Below are positions 17,516-27,818 of a stretch of 64,000 nt of DNA, one piece after another. Both the position numbers and the translations under genes were made by a program. Source of the stretch: Geminicoccaceae bacterium (GTDB lineage Bacteria > Pseudomonadota > Alphaproteobacteria > Geminicoccales > Geminicoccaceae); NCBI GenBank assembly GCA_028279345.1, contig JANQNY010000033.1, positions 1 through 64,000 of the forward strand, in the 5' to 3' direction. A model generated the notes under the pieces. The model did not search any database. It saw only the letters and a program-made list of their open reading frames with translations, and had not been told where the DNA came from. Numbering within the stretch: position 1 is the first letter of the stretch; every line of letters starts with the position of its first letter.

Positions 17516-18343
17516 TTAATCCAGTCTTAGCGCGTCGGCAGGGCCGTACCAGGCGCTATGCGGCGCCGCCGCGGCCGTGCCTCCACGCCGGTCGGCGAGC
17601 CACATTTGGGTGCCGAAATCGTAGTGCCACCACTCATAGGTGTAGTTGGCGAAGCCGGCCTCGGTCATCGCCCAGTAGAGCAGGCGGCGGTTCTTAAGGG
17701 CTTCGCGGTCGCTGAGCGACAGCGCGTGCTCGTTCCCGCCGAGCTGCCTGAGCACCTTCTCGAAGTGCGCGGTGTGGCTGAGCGCGTCCGGATCGTCGAA
17801 GATGCCGCCCATGTAGAGCGGCTCACCGCTCTGGGTCGCGCGCAGCGTGAGATCGATCGCACCGCCGGTGATGTGCGTCGGCCAGCTCGTCGGGTCAGCG
17901 GGATCGTAGTGCCGGGGGTCGGAGCAGTAGCGGCCGGCAAACGCAATGCGGTCGGCATCGGTCGGCTTGTCGATGACCTCGTCGCACCGCGCCATGAAGA
18001 AGTCCCAGAGCTCTTGTTGGAGCGCGAGCGGCCGGTAGCCGTTCAAGGCGAAGAGTTCAACACCGTCGTCGGCGAGGGCGGCATTGACCTGGGCCAAAAG
18101 CTCCGCAACCGACCGGCGCGTGCGAACGCGGCGGTTGGCCGAGGCGAAGGCACGCTCATAGGGGGCGTTGAGCCCGTCGTCCCGCGCGTAGAACCCGGTT
18201 CCTGCGATGCCGTAGTCCGCCAAGTCGACAAGCGGCTCGCGGGCGCGCGGATCGGTCAGGTCGACCGGCATGCCGTGGTAATCAAGGGCCGTCGGCGCAT
18301 CCTCGGTCCAGGGTATCGGCCGCAATCGTTTGGGGTTGAGCAT
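17516..18343 (-). CDS. VanX/DdpX-type D-alanyl-D-alanine dipeptidase (peptidase M15D)
   Basis: 275 residues from the ATG at 18343 (GGAAGG upstream). VanX-family marks: substrate-binding Arg in FALNGYRPLALQQ, the zinc-site block PTHITGGAIDLTL (HxxGxAxD), then MGGIFDDPDALSHT, and the catalytic Glu with third zinc His in EAGFANYTYEWWHYDFG. It cleaves D-Ala-D-Ala dipeptide, either for catabolism of peptidoglycan-derived dipeptides or, in vanX contexts, glycopeptide resistance. No vanH/vanA neighbours exist, so a catabolic or turnover role is more likely. It lies 20 nt after the pyruvate-kinase-like gene. Confidence 0.92.
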   Translation of the reverse strand: MLNPKRLRPIPWTEDAPTALDYHGMPVDLTDPRAREPLVDLADYGIAGTGFYARDDGLNAPYERAFASANRRVRTRRSVAELLAQVNAALADDGVELFALNGYRPLALQQELWDFFMARCDEVIDKPTDADRIAFAGRYCSDPRHYDPADPTSWPTHITGGAIDLTLRATQSGEPLYMGGIFDDPDALSHTAHFEKVLRQLGGNEHALSLSDREALKNRRLLYWAMTEAGFANYTYEWWHYDFGTQMWLADRRGGTAAAAPHSAWYGPADALRLD

Positions 18344-18363
18344 CGATCGCCGATCCTTCCACC

Positions 18364-19836
18364 TTAAGCCAGCGGCTGCTGCCAGCTTCGGAGCGGCGGC
18401 AGTTGCGGCGTCTTCTTGTCGAAGTGGCGCTCCTGGCGGCGGAGGACGTCGTCGAGCGTGCGCACGCCTTCGGCCTGGAAAGGGCCCTTGTTGAGCATCA
18501 CGCATTCGGCGCGGGCGCCGGCAGCGGCGTCGGTGAACTCGCCGCGCGCGGTGACGCCGTTCTTGACGAGGTTGGCGAGTACCTCGGTCGCCCAGACGAC
18601 GGGCACATGGGCGGCCTCGGCGATCCAGAGGATCTCCTCCTGCACTTCCGACAGCCGCGGGAAGCCGACCTCGACGCCCAGATCGCCCCTGGCGATCATC
18701 ACGCCGAAGGGCATCCGGCCCGCGGCGGCGACGATGATCTCGGGCAGGTTGCGGAAGGCCAGTTCGGTCTCGATCTTGGCGACGATCCCGACCGGCGCCT
18801 CGCGCACGGGTTGCTCGGCGAGCGCTGTGGCGAGGACGTTCATATCCGCCGCGTGCTGCACGAAGGAGTAGCCGACGATGTCGGCGATCTCGGCCACCAC
18901 GGGGAGGGCCGCCAGATCGGCGGGCGTCAGCGGGTCGATGACCAGTGCGGTGTCCGGGAAGTTGAGGCCCTTGTCCTCGCGCAGCCTGGCGCCACCAGGG
19001 CGCGTGCGCTCGATCCTGAGCCACAAGCCCTGCGCGTCGACCTGCTCGATGCGCGCCCAGAACTTGCCGTCGTCGATGGCCGCGGTGGCGCCCACCTCGA
19101 CCTGGTCCAACACCGTCGGAAGGCTGCAGGTGCAACTCACCCGCGCCGGCCCAAAGGCGCGATCGCCCTCCGTCCGGCGGACCAGCAAGACGTCGCCGAT
19201 GTCGAGCCGCGACTTGCCCTTGGCGACGACTTCATCTGTCCGGACCTTGGGGCCGGCGAGGTCCATCAGCACGCGCACCTCCTTGCCTGCCGCATCGGCG
19301 GCGTCGCGGGCGGCCGCGGCCATGGCACGCCAGGCGTCCGCGTCATCGTGCGCGCAGTTGATGCGCACGGCGTCGGCACCTGAATGGACGATCTCGTTCA
19401 TGTGACGCGGATTGAGGGCCGTCTCGGGCGACAACGTCACGAGGATGCGCGTGGCGCGACCCGTGGACGGCGGCCCCAACAGCGCCTCGGTCTGCTGCTT
19501 CAGCCGCGCACGCCCGGCGTCCATCGCGCCGATGATCGCGGCCGAGGGAGAGAGCCCGTCGATGGTGGCGCGAACCGCCTGCACGGTCGGGAGAACATTG
19601 GCCTCGCTGCGGCCCAGCGTCGACAAGCCGTGCTGCCGTAGACGACGCTGCAAGTCGATCCGGTCGCCGCGCCGCAGCGCCAGGAAATGCGCCAGATTGC
19701 GTGCCGACGCAGCGAATTCGGGCCGCTCCAGCCATGGCCGCCAATGGTCGAGTGTCGCGGTCGCGGTTGCGTCGATCTCGGTCTCGAGGTCGGCGAGCTG
19801 TTCTCTGAGCGTCGCCAGGTCATCGGAAGTTTGCAT
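18364..19836 (-). CDS. Atypical pyruvate kinase with N-terminal helical extension
   Basis: 490 residues. Residues ~1-125 are a helical extension containing [13 protein letters not shown] and [15 protein letters not shown], seen in a subgroup of bacterial pyruvate kinases. The barrel follows: [36 protein letters not shown], the beta-barrel B domain, [17 protein letters not shown] (catalytic Lys, metal-binding Glu) and [18 protein letters not shown]. The usual T-R-A-E/VMLSGE region reads [23 protein letters not shown], and the C-terminal allosteric domain is absent. It should transfer phosphate from PEP to ADP, but the Ser of NFSH is Ala (NCAH), so catalysis or K+ dependence may differ. Operon with the dipeptidase. 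Confidence 0.86.
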   Translation of the reverse strand: MQTSDDLATLREQLADLETEIDATATATLDHWRPWLERPEFAASARNLAHFLALRRGDRIDLQRRLRQHGLSTLGRSEANVLPTVQAVRATIDGLSPSAAIIGAMDAGRARLKQQTEALLGPPSTGRATRILVTLSPETALNPRHMNEIVHSGADAVRINCAHDDADAWRAMAAAARDAADAAGKEVRVLMDLAGPKVRTDEVVAKGKSRLDIGDVLLVRRTEGDRAFGPARVSCTCSLPTVLDQVEVGATAAIDDGKFWARIEQVDAQGLWLRIERTRPGGARLREDKGLNFPDTALVIDPLTPADLAALPVVAEIADIVGYSFVQHAADMNVLATALAEQPVREAPVGIVAKIETELAFRNLPEIIVAAAGRMPFGVMIARGDLGVEVGFPRLSEVQEEILWIAEAAHVPVVWATEVLANLVKNGVTARGEFTDAAAGARAECVMLNKGPFQAEGVRTLDDVLRRQERHFDKKTPQLPPLRSWQQPLA

Positions 19837-20007
19837 CGCTTTCGGTGCTCGTCGATCGGCTGCGGGCCAGGCAGGCCTGTCGCACAGCTTTACCCGATGC
19901 GCGACCCTCCTGTGCGAATCTCGGGGTGGTGCTACGCATCTGGCAAAGCAACACGCCGGACCAGCGCGTGCGGTTCGCAACGATGCCGGCACAAGGGAGG
20001 CAAGCAC

Positions 20008-20778
20008 ATGACCGAGTTGCCCGAGAACAGCTTCAAGCGAGGGCTTCGCGCCGGCCGCGTGCAGATCGGCCTATGGAGCAGCCTGGCGAGCCACGGCTCG
20101 GTCGAGGTGATTGCCGGTGCCGGTTTCGACTGGCTTCTGATCGACACCGAGCACAGCGCCAACGAAGTGCCGATGGTGCTGAGCCAGCTCCACGCGGCGG
20201 TCGGCGGGACGGCGCATCCCGTCGTGCGGGTGCCCTGGAACGACTTCGTCACGATCAAGCGCTATCTCGACATCGGCACCCAGAGCTTCCTCGTGCCCTA
20301 CGTCCAGAACGCGGCGGAAGCCGAAGCCGCGGTCAGGGCCACCCGTTATCCGCCCAAGGGCATTCGCGGCGTCGCCACGCTGTCGCGCGCGTCACGCTTC
20401 GGCCGCGTGAAGGACTACTTCGCCGGCGCCGAGGAGGAGATCTGCGTCGTCGTGCAGCTTGAGAGCCGCGAAGCGCTCAACAACCTCGAGGTCATTGCCG
20501 CCGTCGACGGTGTGGATGGCCTGTTCATCGGGCCAGGTGATCTCTCGGCCGACATGGGCCATCTCGGCAATCCGGGACATCCCGAGGTCCAGACAGCGAT
20601 CGAGGATGCGTTCGCCCGCATCCAGGCCTGCGGCAAGGCAGGGGGCTTTCTCACGCCCGACGAGGCTCAGGCGAAGCGTTGGATCGAGCAGGGCTGCCTG
20701 ATCGCAGCGGTGGGCGCCGACATCGGCATCCTCGCCCGCGGAGCGGAGGCTCTGGCGGCTCGGTTCAGGCATCGATAG
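20008..20778 (+). CDS. HpcH/HpaI-family class II aldolase
   Basis: 256 residues from the ATG at 20008 with AGGGAGG upstream. HpaI/GarL signatures: [32 protein letters not shown] (catalytic-base His and metal/substrate positions), [87 protein letters not shown] (metal-binding Glu and Asp). The predicted reaction is retro-aldol cleavage of a 2-keto-3-deoxy acid to pyruvate and an aldehyde. Together with the UxaA-type dehydratase and the pyruvate kinase it hints at a scattered sugar-acid catabolic set; that link is inference. Confidence 0.92.
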   Translation: MTELPENSFKRGLRAGRVQIGLWSSLASHGSVEVIAGAGFDWLLIDTEHSANEVPMVLSQLHAAVGGTAHPVVRVPWNDFVTIKRYLDIGTQSFLVPYVQNAAEAEAAVRATRYPPKGIRGVATLSRASRFGRVKDYFAGAEEEICVVVQLESREALNNLEVIAAVDGVDGLFIGPGDLSADMGHLGNPGHPEVQTAIEDAFARIQACGKAGGFLTPDEAQAKRWIEQGCLIAAVGADIGILARGAEALAARFRHR

Positions 20779-20943
20779 GCGCCTCCACAGCTCGGGCGGT
20801 CCGCAGTTCGATGAACTGAACGGGCTGATTCACCAGCCTCACACTCGTCTCATTCTATTTGTATCACTTTCTTTATTTGTTTTTCGCGAATGCCGCCGGT
20901 ACGCCCGATTGTGCCCTGGGATCGACACCCATTGGAGACTGAG

Positions 20944-21660
20944 GTGCGTACACTTTCAATCATCGCAGTATTCGGCCTCGCCTTTTCCCTGCCCCTCGCC
21001 GGCGCAGCGGTCGCGCATGACAGCTTTCTGGCAAAGCGCTTCGGCGATTGGACACTGGTGAATGGTCATTGGGGCGAGGGCGACGATGCCTACGCGGCAT
21101 CCAGGATCGTCAACGTCGCTGCCCACAACGCCTCGGGCGCGACGGCCGAGGTCGAAGCGGACGACCGTGGCAACCACGTCGCGCTGATCCCCGGCGACGA
21201 TGCCGCCGTCCTCGCCGCAACCTATGCGTCGGGCTTCTGGACGAAGGATACGGACGACGAGTGGCACAATCAGCCCAAGAACGAGGTCGAGAACGGCCGG
21301 CTCGCGGGCGAGTATCACCGCCACACCATCGCCGTGATCGAGGCGGCCGAGGCATTCACGCCCTTCGGCCTGCCGTTGGAAATCGTTCCCGATAGCGATC
21401 CGCTTGCCCTCGAGCCGGGGGCGGAACTCGGTGTCACCGTGCTGGCGGATGGTGAGCCGCTGGCGAATGTCGAGCTGGGCTCGCTGGCGCCGGGGATCGA
21501 TCCGGTCATGACCGACGCGAAGGGCTACGCCGTCTGGACCATCCAACCCGGCGCGAACATTCTGCTCGTCGCCTCGTCGACTGCTCACCCGGAGCCCGAA
21601 AAGGCCGATCAGCTCAGCCACAAGGCGACGCTCAGCTTCATGATCACCGATAGCCATTGA
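20944..21660 (+). CDS. DUF4198-domain exported protein
   Basis: 238 residues with a GTG start at 20944 (GGAG upstream); this gives a clean signal peptide (LSIIAVFGLAFSLPLAGAAVAHD). The mature region begins HDSFLAKRFG, typical of DUF4198 (periplasmic NikK/CbiK-like proteins), where the N-terminal His-Asp can bind metal after cleavage. Central PFGLPLEIVPDSDP and the Ig-like GVTVLADGEPLANVELG tail are family-typical. Members often assist Ni/Co uptake, but no transporter of that type is adjacent. An AT-rich stretch just upstream (20855-20885) may carry its promoter. Confidence 0.85.
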   Translation: MRTLSIIAVFGLAFSLPLAGAAVAHDSFLAKRFGDWTLVNGHWGEGDDAYAASRIVNVAAHNASGATAEVEADDRGNHVALIPGDDAAVLAATYASGFWTKDTDDEWHNQPKNEVENGRLAGEYHRHTIAVIEAAEAFTPFGLPLEIVPDSDPLALEPGAELGVTVLADGEPLANVELGSLAPGIDPVMTDAKGYAVWTIQPGANILLVASSTAHPEPEKADQLSHKATLSFMITDSH

Positions 21661-21705
21661 GGCGTCTCTGTCCCGTGCCGGGGTTGGGACGGCCCGACTT
21701 GGCGG

Positions 21706-23541
21706 CTACTCGGCCGCCTCGTCGAGGCCAATGAAGCCGCCCGACTGGTGCGCCCAGAGATCGGCGTAGATGCCGCCTTGCGCCAGGAGCGTGGCGTGGT
21801 CGCCCTCTTGGACGACGCGTCCCCCGTCCATCACGACGATCCGGTCCATCCGCGCGATCGTCGAGAGCCGGTGCGCGATCGCGACGACCGTGCGTCCTGC
21901 CATGAGCCGCTCGAGCGCCCGCTGCACCTGCGCCTCGGTCTCGCTGTCGAGGGCGGCGGTCGCCTCGTCGAGCGCGAGCACCGGGGCATCCTTGAGGATC
22001 GCGCGGGCGAGCGCGATGCGTTGGCGCTGGCCGCCCGACAGCTTGACGCCACGCTCGCCGAGGAACGCGTCATAGCCCCGGCGACCCTTGTGATCCTCGA
22101 GGCCGCGGATAAACTCGTCCGCGGCCGCCTCTTCGGCGGCGGCGATGGCCGCATTGCGACCGGCCTCCGGGCGGCCGTAGAGAATGTTGTCGAGGGCGGA
22201 GCGATTGAACATCGCCGTCTCCTGCGTGACGAAGGCGATCTGTCGCCTGAGATGGTCCTGGGTGAAGGAGCGGATGTCAGCGCCGTCCAGCGAGATGCGG
22301 CCGCTCTCGACGTCGTAGAGCCGCGGCAGCAGAGCTAGCGCCGTCGACTTGCCGGCACCGGAGCGGCCGACGAGCGCCACCTTTTCGCCCGGCGCGATGG
22401 CGAGTTTGAAGCCCGTGAGGCCGCCTCCCCGCGGCCGTCCGTAGCGGAAGACGACGTTGTCGTACGCGATGGCGCCCTCGGCGCGTGAGCCATCGGCGGC
22501 GTCCGCTCGATCGGTGACCTCATGCGGCGGGCTCAACGTCGCCATGCCGTCCTCGACAACGCCCACATTGGCGAAGATCCCCATCGCCGTGAACGAGATC
22601 CAGCCGCTCATCTGGCTCAGGCGCATGGCGAGAAAGCCGGCGATGGCGATGACGCCGACGCTGGCGGCGCCCGCCGACCAGAGCCAGAGCGCGGTGCCGA
22701 TGAGCACGACCGGCAGGACGCCGGCGAGGATCGCCAGGAGCGCCCGGAACGCCTGCACCTTCCGGCCGAAGGCCAACGCCGCCTCCCGATAGCGGGCGAG
22801 CGCGCCGCGGGCGGCCTCGGCTTCGCGCCCCGCGTGCGCGAAGAGCTTGACCGTCGCCATATGCGAGAGGCTGTCGACGAGTTGGCCCGAGAGCGCCGCG
22901 CGCGCCTCGGCCCGGCGCTGAGCGAGCACGCGGATGCGCGGCAAGAAGTGCCGCACGAGCATGAAATAGACACCGAGCCACGCCGCCATGACTAGGCCCA
23001 GGCGGAGGTCCGCTGCGACGAGTGCTGCAAATGCTCCGGCTGCAGCGGCGATCGCGAACCCGATCGAGTTGGTCAGCTCGTTGACGGTGTCCGTCAGCGC
23101 GTTCGCCGTCTGCATCTGCTTCTGCGCGAGGCGGCCGGTGAAGTCGTCCTCGAAGAAGCGGAGGCTCTGGCCGAGTGTGTGGTTGTGCAGCCGCCAAATG
23201 CAGAGATGGAACAGCCCCGGACCGAGCGAGCGGCTGGAGAGTGCGCTGGAGAGGATCATCAACCCGGGGCGGATGACGAGGAAGAACAACGCAGCCGCGA
23301 CGAGCAGTGGCCCCTGCTCCGCGAAGAAGCGGTCGGCACCCGCAGCAGCGGCGTCCACGATCCACCCGATCAACCACGCGACCATCGCCTCCGATGCGCC
23401 GACCAGGGATGCGACCACGGCGAGCAGCCCGACCGCCCGCCACGTATCGGCGAGCAGCCAACGGGCGAATGGTCCGATCTCACCGGGCGGCGCGCCGTCT
23501 GCGGCGGCGTAGGGGTCGAACAGCCGCTCGGTCCATTGCAT
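21706..23541 (-). CDS. ABC-type exporter, fused permease and ATPase
   Basis: 611 residues in the half-transporter layout: six membrane segments in ~40-330, then a nucleotide-binding domain with Walker A (VGRSGAGKSTALAL), Q-loop (AFVTQETAMF), signature LSGGQRQRIALARA, Walker B plus catalytic Glu (VLALDEATAALD) and switch His (IAHRLSTIARMDR). It acts as a homodimer in the inner membrane, exporting lipid, peptide or drug; substrate unknown. It stands alone, convergent with the DUF4198 gene and divergent from ppc. Confidence 0.93.
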   Translation of the reverse strand: MQWTERLFDPYAAADGAPPGEIGPFARWLLADTWRAVGLLAVVASLVGASEAMVAWLIGWIVDAAAAGADRFFAEQGPLLVAAALFFLVIRPGLMILSSALSSRSLGPGLFHLCIWRLHNHTLGQSLRFFEDDFTGRLAQKQMQTANALTDTVNELTNSIGFAIAAAAGAFAALVAADLRLGLVMAAWLGVYFMLVRHFLPRIRVLAQRRAEARAALSGQLVDSLSHMATVKLFAHAGREAEAARGALARYREAALAFGRKVQAFRALLAILAGVLPVVLIGTALWLWSAGAASVGVIAIAGFLAMRLSQMSGWISFTAMGIFANVGVVEDGMATLSPPHEVTDRADAADGSRAEGAIAYDNVVFRYGRPRGGGLTGFKLAIAPGEKVALVGRSGAGKSTALALLPRLYDVESGRISLDGADIRSFTQDHLRRQIAFVTQETAMFNRSALDNILYGRPEAGRNAAIAAAEEAAADEFIRGLEDHKGRRGYDAFLGERGVKLSGGQRQRIALARAILKDAPVLALDEATAALDSETEAQVQRALERLMAGRTVVAIAHRLSTIARMDRIVVMDGGRVVQEGDHATLLAQGGIYADLWAHQSGGFIGLDEAAE

Positions 23542-23743
23542 CGATCAAGGTTCCTCGGGCGCGTGGTAGCCTACTTGGGGAGCATAGGGCGAAGCGGACG
23601 AGGGCCCAGCGCAGCGGAACCTCGTGCCGGTCGGTCGGGGGGTGCAGGTGCCGACCATTTTCGGCAGTATCGCATGACGCCTAAGTGACTCGCCATCCCG
23701 ACCCCTGCGCCCAACATCGACCGACTGAAGCTTGGGAGAGGCC

Positions 23744-26509
23744 ATGGTACGCCCGCTCGACACCACCAAGGTGGATGCCACCCTCGCGCTCTTGATGAGC
23801 GCGTTCGCGCGCGTGCTCACCGAGCTCGGCGAAGCCGACGTCGCGCGGCGGCTGCCGTGGCGCGCGCTCTGGGACGACGGCACGAGCGGCGTGGGACCGT
23901 GGTCGGAAGGGCGCGCCGAACGCGACCTGCAGGCTTCGTCGATCGCGTTCCAGCTCCTCCACCAGGCGGAGGAGAACGCGATTGCCCAGCAGCGCCGCGC
24001 CAGTGAGGCGGCTGGGCGGCTCACCGACGATTCGGGCTCTTGGGACCAGCATCTCAGGAAGCTCGCGACGGCGGGCTGGGACCCGGCGACGATTGCCCAG
24101 ACGCTCCGCCGCGTGCACGTGGAGCCGGTGCTGACGGCGCACCCGACGGAGGCCAAGCGGCAGACGGTGCTTCAGCACCATCGCGCGCTCTACCGGCTGC
24201 TCGTCGAGCTCGAGAACACGATGTGGACGCCGTCCGAGCGTGCCGCGCTGGAAGGGCAGGTACGCGCCGGGATCGAGCGTCTCTGGCGAACGGGCGAGGT
24301 GTATCTGGAAAAGCCGGCCGTGGCCGACGAGCTCCGGAACATCATGCACTACCTGACGCAGGTGTTTCCGGATGTGCTGCCCTGGGTCGACCAGCGCCTC
24401 AGGGCCGCTTGGCAGCGAGCCGGTTTCGATCCCGAGCTGCTGAGCGAGCCGGATGCGCGGCCGCATCTCACCTTCGGCGATTGGGTTGGCGGCGATCGGG
24501 ACGGCCATCCCTTCGTGACCGCCGAGACGACCGAGTGGACGCTCGGCACGTTTCGCGCGGCCGCCTTGGACCTGCTCCGCGCGCGTCTCACCGAACTCGC
24601 CGCCGCTCTCAGCCTGTCGGCCCGTCGGCAGGAGACCCCGGAGGCATTGGCAAGTTGGATCGAGGAGCGGGCTTCGATCCTCGGCGCCGCCGGCGCGGCG
24701 GCGGTCGCACGCAATCATGACGAGCCGTTCAGGCAGGCGGTCAACTTGATGCTCGCTAGTTTGCCACCGGCCGAGGGGGAGACGTCCGAGGTCTCCTATC
24801 GCGTCGCGGGCGAGCTGATCGCCGACCTCGAGCGGCTGCGCGCGGCGCTCGTCGCGACGGGCGCGGAGCGGCTCGCCGTGAGCGACGTTGATCCGCTCCT
24901 GGCGCTCGTGCCTACGTTCGGCTTCCACCTGGCAAAGCTCGACATCCGCCAGAATAGCGCCTTTCACGACCGCGCCCTGGCGCAGCTGCTCGCCGTTGCC
25001 GCGGTCACCGACGGTGCCAACTATGCGACTTGGCCCGAGACACAGCGAGCCGAGCTCTTGGCACGCGAACTCGAGACACACCGGCCCTTCGCGCACCCCG
25101 ACGAGGAGGCGGGTCCCGAGGCGACGGCGGTGCTCGACTGCTATCGCGTGGTGGCGTGGCACCTGGCACGGCACGGGCCGGCCGGTCTCGGCAGCTTCAT
25201 TGTCAGCATGACGCGATCGGCCTCGGACCTCTTCGCGGTCTTTGTCCTCGCACGCGATGCCGGCCTGTTGCACCGCGACGAAAGCGGAGCATGGTGTCCG
25301 CTGCCGGTGGTGCCGCTGTTTGAGACGATCGACGATCTCAAGGCCGCGCCTGGCATTCTGGACGCCTATCTGAGCAATCCGCTGGTCCGTCGATCGCTCG
25401 AGCGCCGCGCCGCGCTCGCCGGTGAGACCGAGCGCGTGCAGCAGGTCATGATCGGCTACAGCGACAGCGGCAAGGATGGGGGCTTCACGGCGAGTTTCTG
25501 GGGCCTCTACCGCGCCCAGCAGGCGCTCGCCGAGGTTGGCCGTCGTCACGAAGTGCGCATTCGCTTCTTTCACGGGCGCGGTGGCACCATCGGTCGTGGC
25601 GCCGGGCCGACGCACCGCTTTCTTGCAGCACTCCCGCCAGGGGCGCTCGCGGGCGACCTGCGGCTGACCGAGCAGGGTGAGATCATCGCCCAGAAATACG
25701 CCAACCGGGTGACGGCGGCGCATCACCTGGAGCTGTTGCTCGCCGGTACGCTCGGGACGACGCTCCGGGATCAGGGCGATTCCAGTGAGCCGGATGATCT
25801 GCTCGACGCGATGGACCGGCTCGCCGCTGCCAGCCGGGTGGCCTATGGCGACCTGGTCGGTACGGACGGGTTTCTCTCGTTTTTCGATCGTGCGACGCCG
25901 ATCGATGCGATCGAGCAGAGTCGGATCGGGTCGCGGCCTGCGCGACGCACTGGTGAGCGCACGCTCAAGGATCTGAGGGCCATCCCCTGGGTCTTCGCCT
26001 GGAACCAAGCGCGGTTCGTGCTGCCCGGATGGTACGGCCTGGGGTCCGCCTTGGAGTCCCTGCAGAGTGATGCGCCGGAACTCTTCGCGGCGCTCGTGCG
26101 CGCCAAGTCGCGTCCGCACCGCTGGGCGCCGTTCCACTACATGATCAGCAACGCGGCGACGGCGTGGTCCACCGCTTCGCCCGACATCATGCAGCTCTAC
26201 GCGAACCTCTTGCCGAATGTGGATGCGCGCGAGCGCATCCTCGGGCGGATCATGCAGGAATACAACCGCACCGGCGAGCTGCTCCAGACGGTCTACGAGG
26301 CACCGCTGGCGCAGGCGCGGCCGCGCATTCAGCGCATGATCGACATGCGCTCGGCAGCACTCGCGCCGCTGCACCAGCACCAGCGTGTCCTTCTGGCACG
26401 CTGGCGGGAGACCCGCGATGCCGGCGACCAAAAAGGTGCCGACGCGCTCGCGCCGGAGCTGCTGTTGAGCATCAACGCGATCGCAGGCGGCCTCGGCGCC
26501 ACCGGCTGA
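23744..26509 (+). CDS. ppc: Phosphoenolpyruvate carboxylase
   Basis: 921 residues, ATG at 23744 after GGGAGAG. Both active-site signatures are present: VLTAHPTEAKRQTVL with the catalytic His near residue 135, and FHGRGGTIGRGAGPTHRFL with the essential glycine-rich loop. Others are FGFHLAKLDIRQNS, GYSDSGKDGGFTASFWGLYRAQ and LTEQGEIIAQKYAN; the protein ends in TG like other family members. It carboxylates PEP with bicarbonate to oxaloacetate, replenishing the TCA cycle. Compared with the E. coli enzyme it is divergent in the N-terminal half. A 916-codon frame opposite it is a composition artefact. Confidence 0.93.
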   Translation: MVRPLDTTKVDATLALLMSAFARVLTELGEADVARRLPWRALWDDGTSGVGPWSEGRAERDLQASSIAFQLLHQAEENAIAQQRRASEAAGRLTDDSGSWDQHLRKLATAGWDPATIAQTLRRVHVEPVLTAHPTEAKRQTVLQHHRALYRLLVELENTMWTPSERAALEGQVRAGIERLWRTGEVYLEKPAVADELRNIMHYLTQVFPDVLPWVDQRLRAAWQRAGFDPELLSEPDARPHLTFGDWVGGDRDGHPFVTAETTEWTLGTFRAAALDLLRARLTELAAALSLSARRQETPEALASWIEERASILGAAGAAAVARNHDEPFRQAVNLMLASLPPAEGETSEVSYRVAGELIADLERLRAALVATGAERLAVSDVDPLLALVPTFGFHLAKLDIRQNSAFHDRALAQLLAVAAVTDGANYATWPETQRAELLARELETHRPFAHPDEEAGPEATAVLDCYRVVAWHLARHGPAGLGSFIVSMTRSASDLFAVFVLARDAGLLHRDESGAWCPLPVVPLFETIDDLKAAPGILDAYLSNPLVRRSLERRAALAGETERVQQVMIGYSDSGKDGGFTASFWGLYRAQQALAEVGRRHEVRIRFFHGRGGTIGRGAGPTHRFLAALPPGALAGDLRLTEQGEIIAQKYANRVTAAHHLELLLAGTLGTTLRDQGDSSEPDDLLDAMDRLAAASRVAYGDLVGTDGFLSFFDRATPIDAIEQSRIGSRPARRTGERTLKDLRAIPWVFAWNQARFVLPGWYGLGSALESLQSDAPELFAALVRAKSRPHRWAPFHYMISNAATAWSTASPDIMQLYANLLPNVDARERILGRIMQEYNRTGELLQTVYEAPLAQARPRIQRMIDMRSAALAPLHQHQRVLLARWRETRDAGDQKGADALAPELLLSINAIAGGLGATG

Positions 26510-26536
26510 GGTGCTGCGGCCGCCAACGATCGCCGA

Positions 26537-27622
26537 TCAACGGGCGGGGATGGTCACGATGTCCGCCCAGACCGTCCGTCGACGGCGATCGAGGCGGTCA
26601 TGGGCCGGTGCGTCGTGCACGACGAGGAAGGCGCGGTCGCCGGCTTCGGGCCAGGGCTCCAGACCCTCGGGGTGGTCGCAGCCGCCCCGGTAGGGCAGCT
26701 CCTGGACGGTTTCCAGACGACCGTCGCGGACGACGCCACCCGCGGTGTCGCGCGTGGCGTCGCGCCAGCGGAGGATTCGCGCGGGCCCGTCTGTAGACAT
26801 TGTCGGCCCGGTGAGAACGAGGATGTCTGCACCGTCGTTGGTCAGCTCGCGCACACCCAGGCCGCCGGCTGCGAGCAGGTGCAGCCGGTAACGTCGATCG
26901 CCATCGATCCGGCAGGCCTTTAGCCGGCCCGTGCGGGTCGTCTTCATGTTGAGCTCCACCACGACTGCGTGGCCTCGAAGGACGGGCCCGCGGAGCCCCA
27001 ACCAGACGCGGTCGCCGCGCACGGCGATGCCTTCGATGTCGAAGCCATTCTCCTTAGATGGGATGGCGAAGGACGGCTGCAGCAGGGGCTCTTCGGCGAG
27101 CCAGCATTGGAGCGTGCTCTTCTTTTTCTTCAACCTGATGGCTTGGGCCGACTTGCCGTCCACATGGGCCCGCGGGGCGAGCGCGCCTGTCGCGTCCGGA
27201 CCGAGCGGCACGCGGCCTAGGAAGTACCGGTTGGGATCGCGATCGATGTCGCGCATGCGGGCGAGCGCATCGCCTGCAGCGCGGCCCTCCCGCTTCGGCC
27301 GGTCGCGCTTCAAGGAGTGCGACCCGACGATCCAGAGCCAGCCGTCGTCGACGGCGAGCCCCTCGATGTCCATCTCGCCCGTTGGTCCGTCCGGCAGGTC
27401 GAAGAGGTGGCCGAGATTGAAGTGGACGTGGTTACCCCAACCACCGTCCGGCAACGGCGTCAGCCGCTCGACGCCTGCGGTTTCGTCGCACGAGAGAAAC
27501 AGGCAGTCGCCGGCGCGCGCCGCCGCGGACAGGTCCTCGTGAATGGGGTCGCTGACGCGGGCGAAGCTCGCCTCGTCCTTGAAGGTGAGGGGAACGCGTT
27601 TCGCGCCCTTCGCCTTCACCAC
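26537..27622 (-). CDS. DUF3616 domain protein
   Basis: 361 residues, GTG start. DUF3616 proteins form a beta-propeller-like fold: LSAAARAGDCLFLSCDETAGVERL, DIEGLAVDDGWLWIVGSHSLKRDR, GFDIEGIAVRGDRVWLGLRGPVLRGHAVVVEL, and a final HPEGLEPWP with FLVVHDAP. The repeated DIEGLAV/DIEGIAV blade motif is easy to see. No signal peptide is visible, suggesting a cytoplasmic location. Function unknown. It converges on ppc and diverges from the phytase-like gene, whose family shares the 'EGLA/EGIV' propeller style. Confidence 0.87.
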   Translation of the reverse strand: MVKAKGAKRVPLTFKDEASFARVSDPIHEDLSAAARAGDCLFLSCDETAGVERLTPLPDGGWGNHVHFNLGHLFDLPDGPTGEMDIEGLAVDDGWLWIVGSHSLKRDRPKREGRAAGDALARMRDIDRDPNRYFLGRVPLGPDATGALAPRAHVDGKSAQAIRLKKKKSTLQCWLAEEPLLQPSFAIPSKENGFDIEGIAVRGDRVWLGLRGPVLRGHAVVVELNMKTTRTGRLKACRIDGDRRYRLHLLAAGGLGVRELTNDGADILVLTGPTMSTDGPARILRWRDATRDTAGGVVRDGRLETVQELPYRGGCDHPEGLEPWPEAGDRAFLVVHDAPAHDRLDRRRRTVWADIVTIPAR

Positions 27623-27818
27623 CGCGCCACCTGCCCGCTAGTCGTCCGTCGATGGCGCGTCGCGCCGTTCATCCCAGCTCCCGGCTCGAAGACAGCAGAA
27701 TTCAGAAAACGACGATGGATCGTGGTTCGTTCCGAGCGGCTGGTGCACCGGTCGTCATCAAACTGTCGCAGACCTCCGTCAGACCGCGGAACATCTCGAT
27801 CCCATAAGGAATAGAAAC

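Noticed and set aside
17143-17697. 184-codon ORF across the dipeptidase end
   Set aside because: Its second half is antisense to the dipeptidase gene; no recognisable domain.
23681-26431. 916-codon open frame antisense to ppc
   Set aside because: Ordinary consequence of GC-rich codon bias; no start site, and the plus-strand product is clearly PEP carboxylase.
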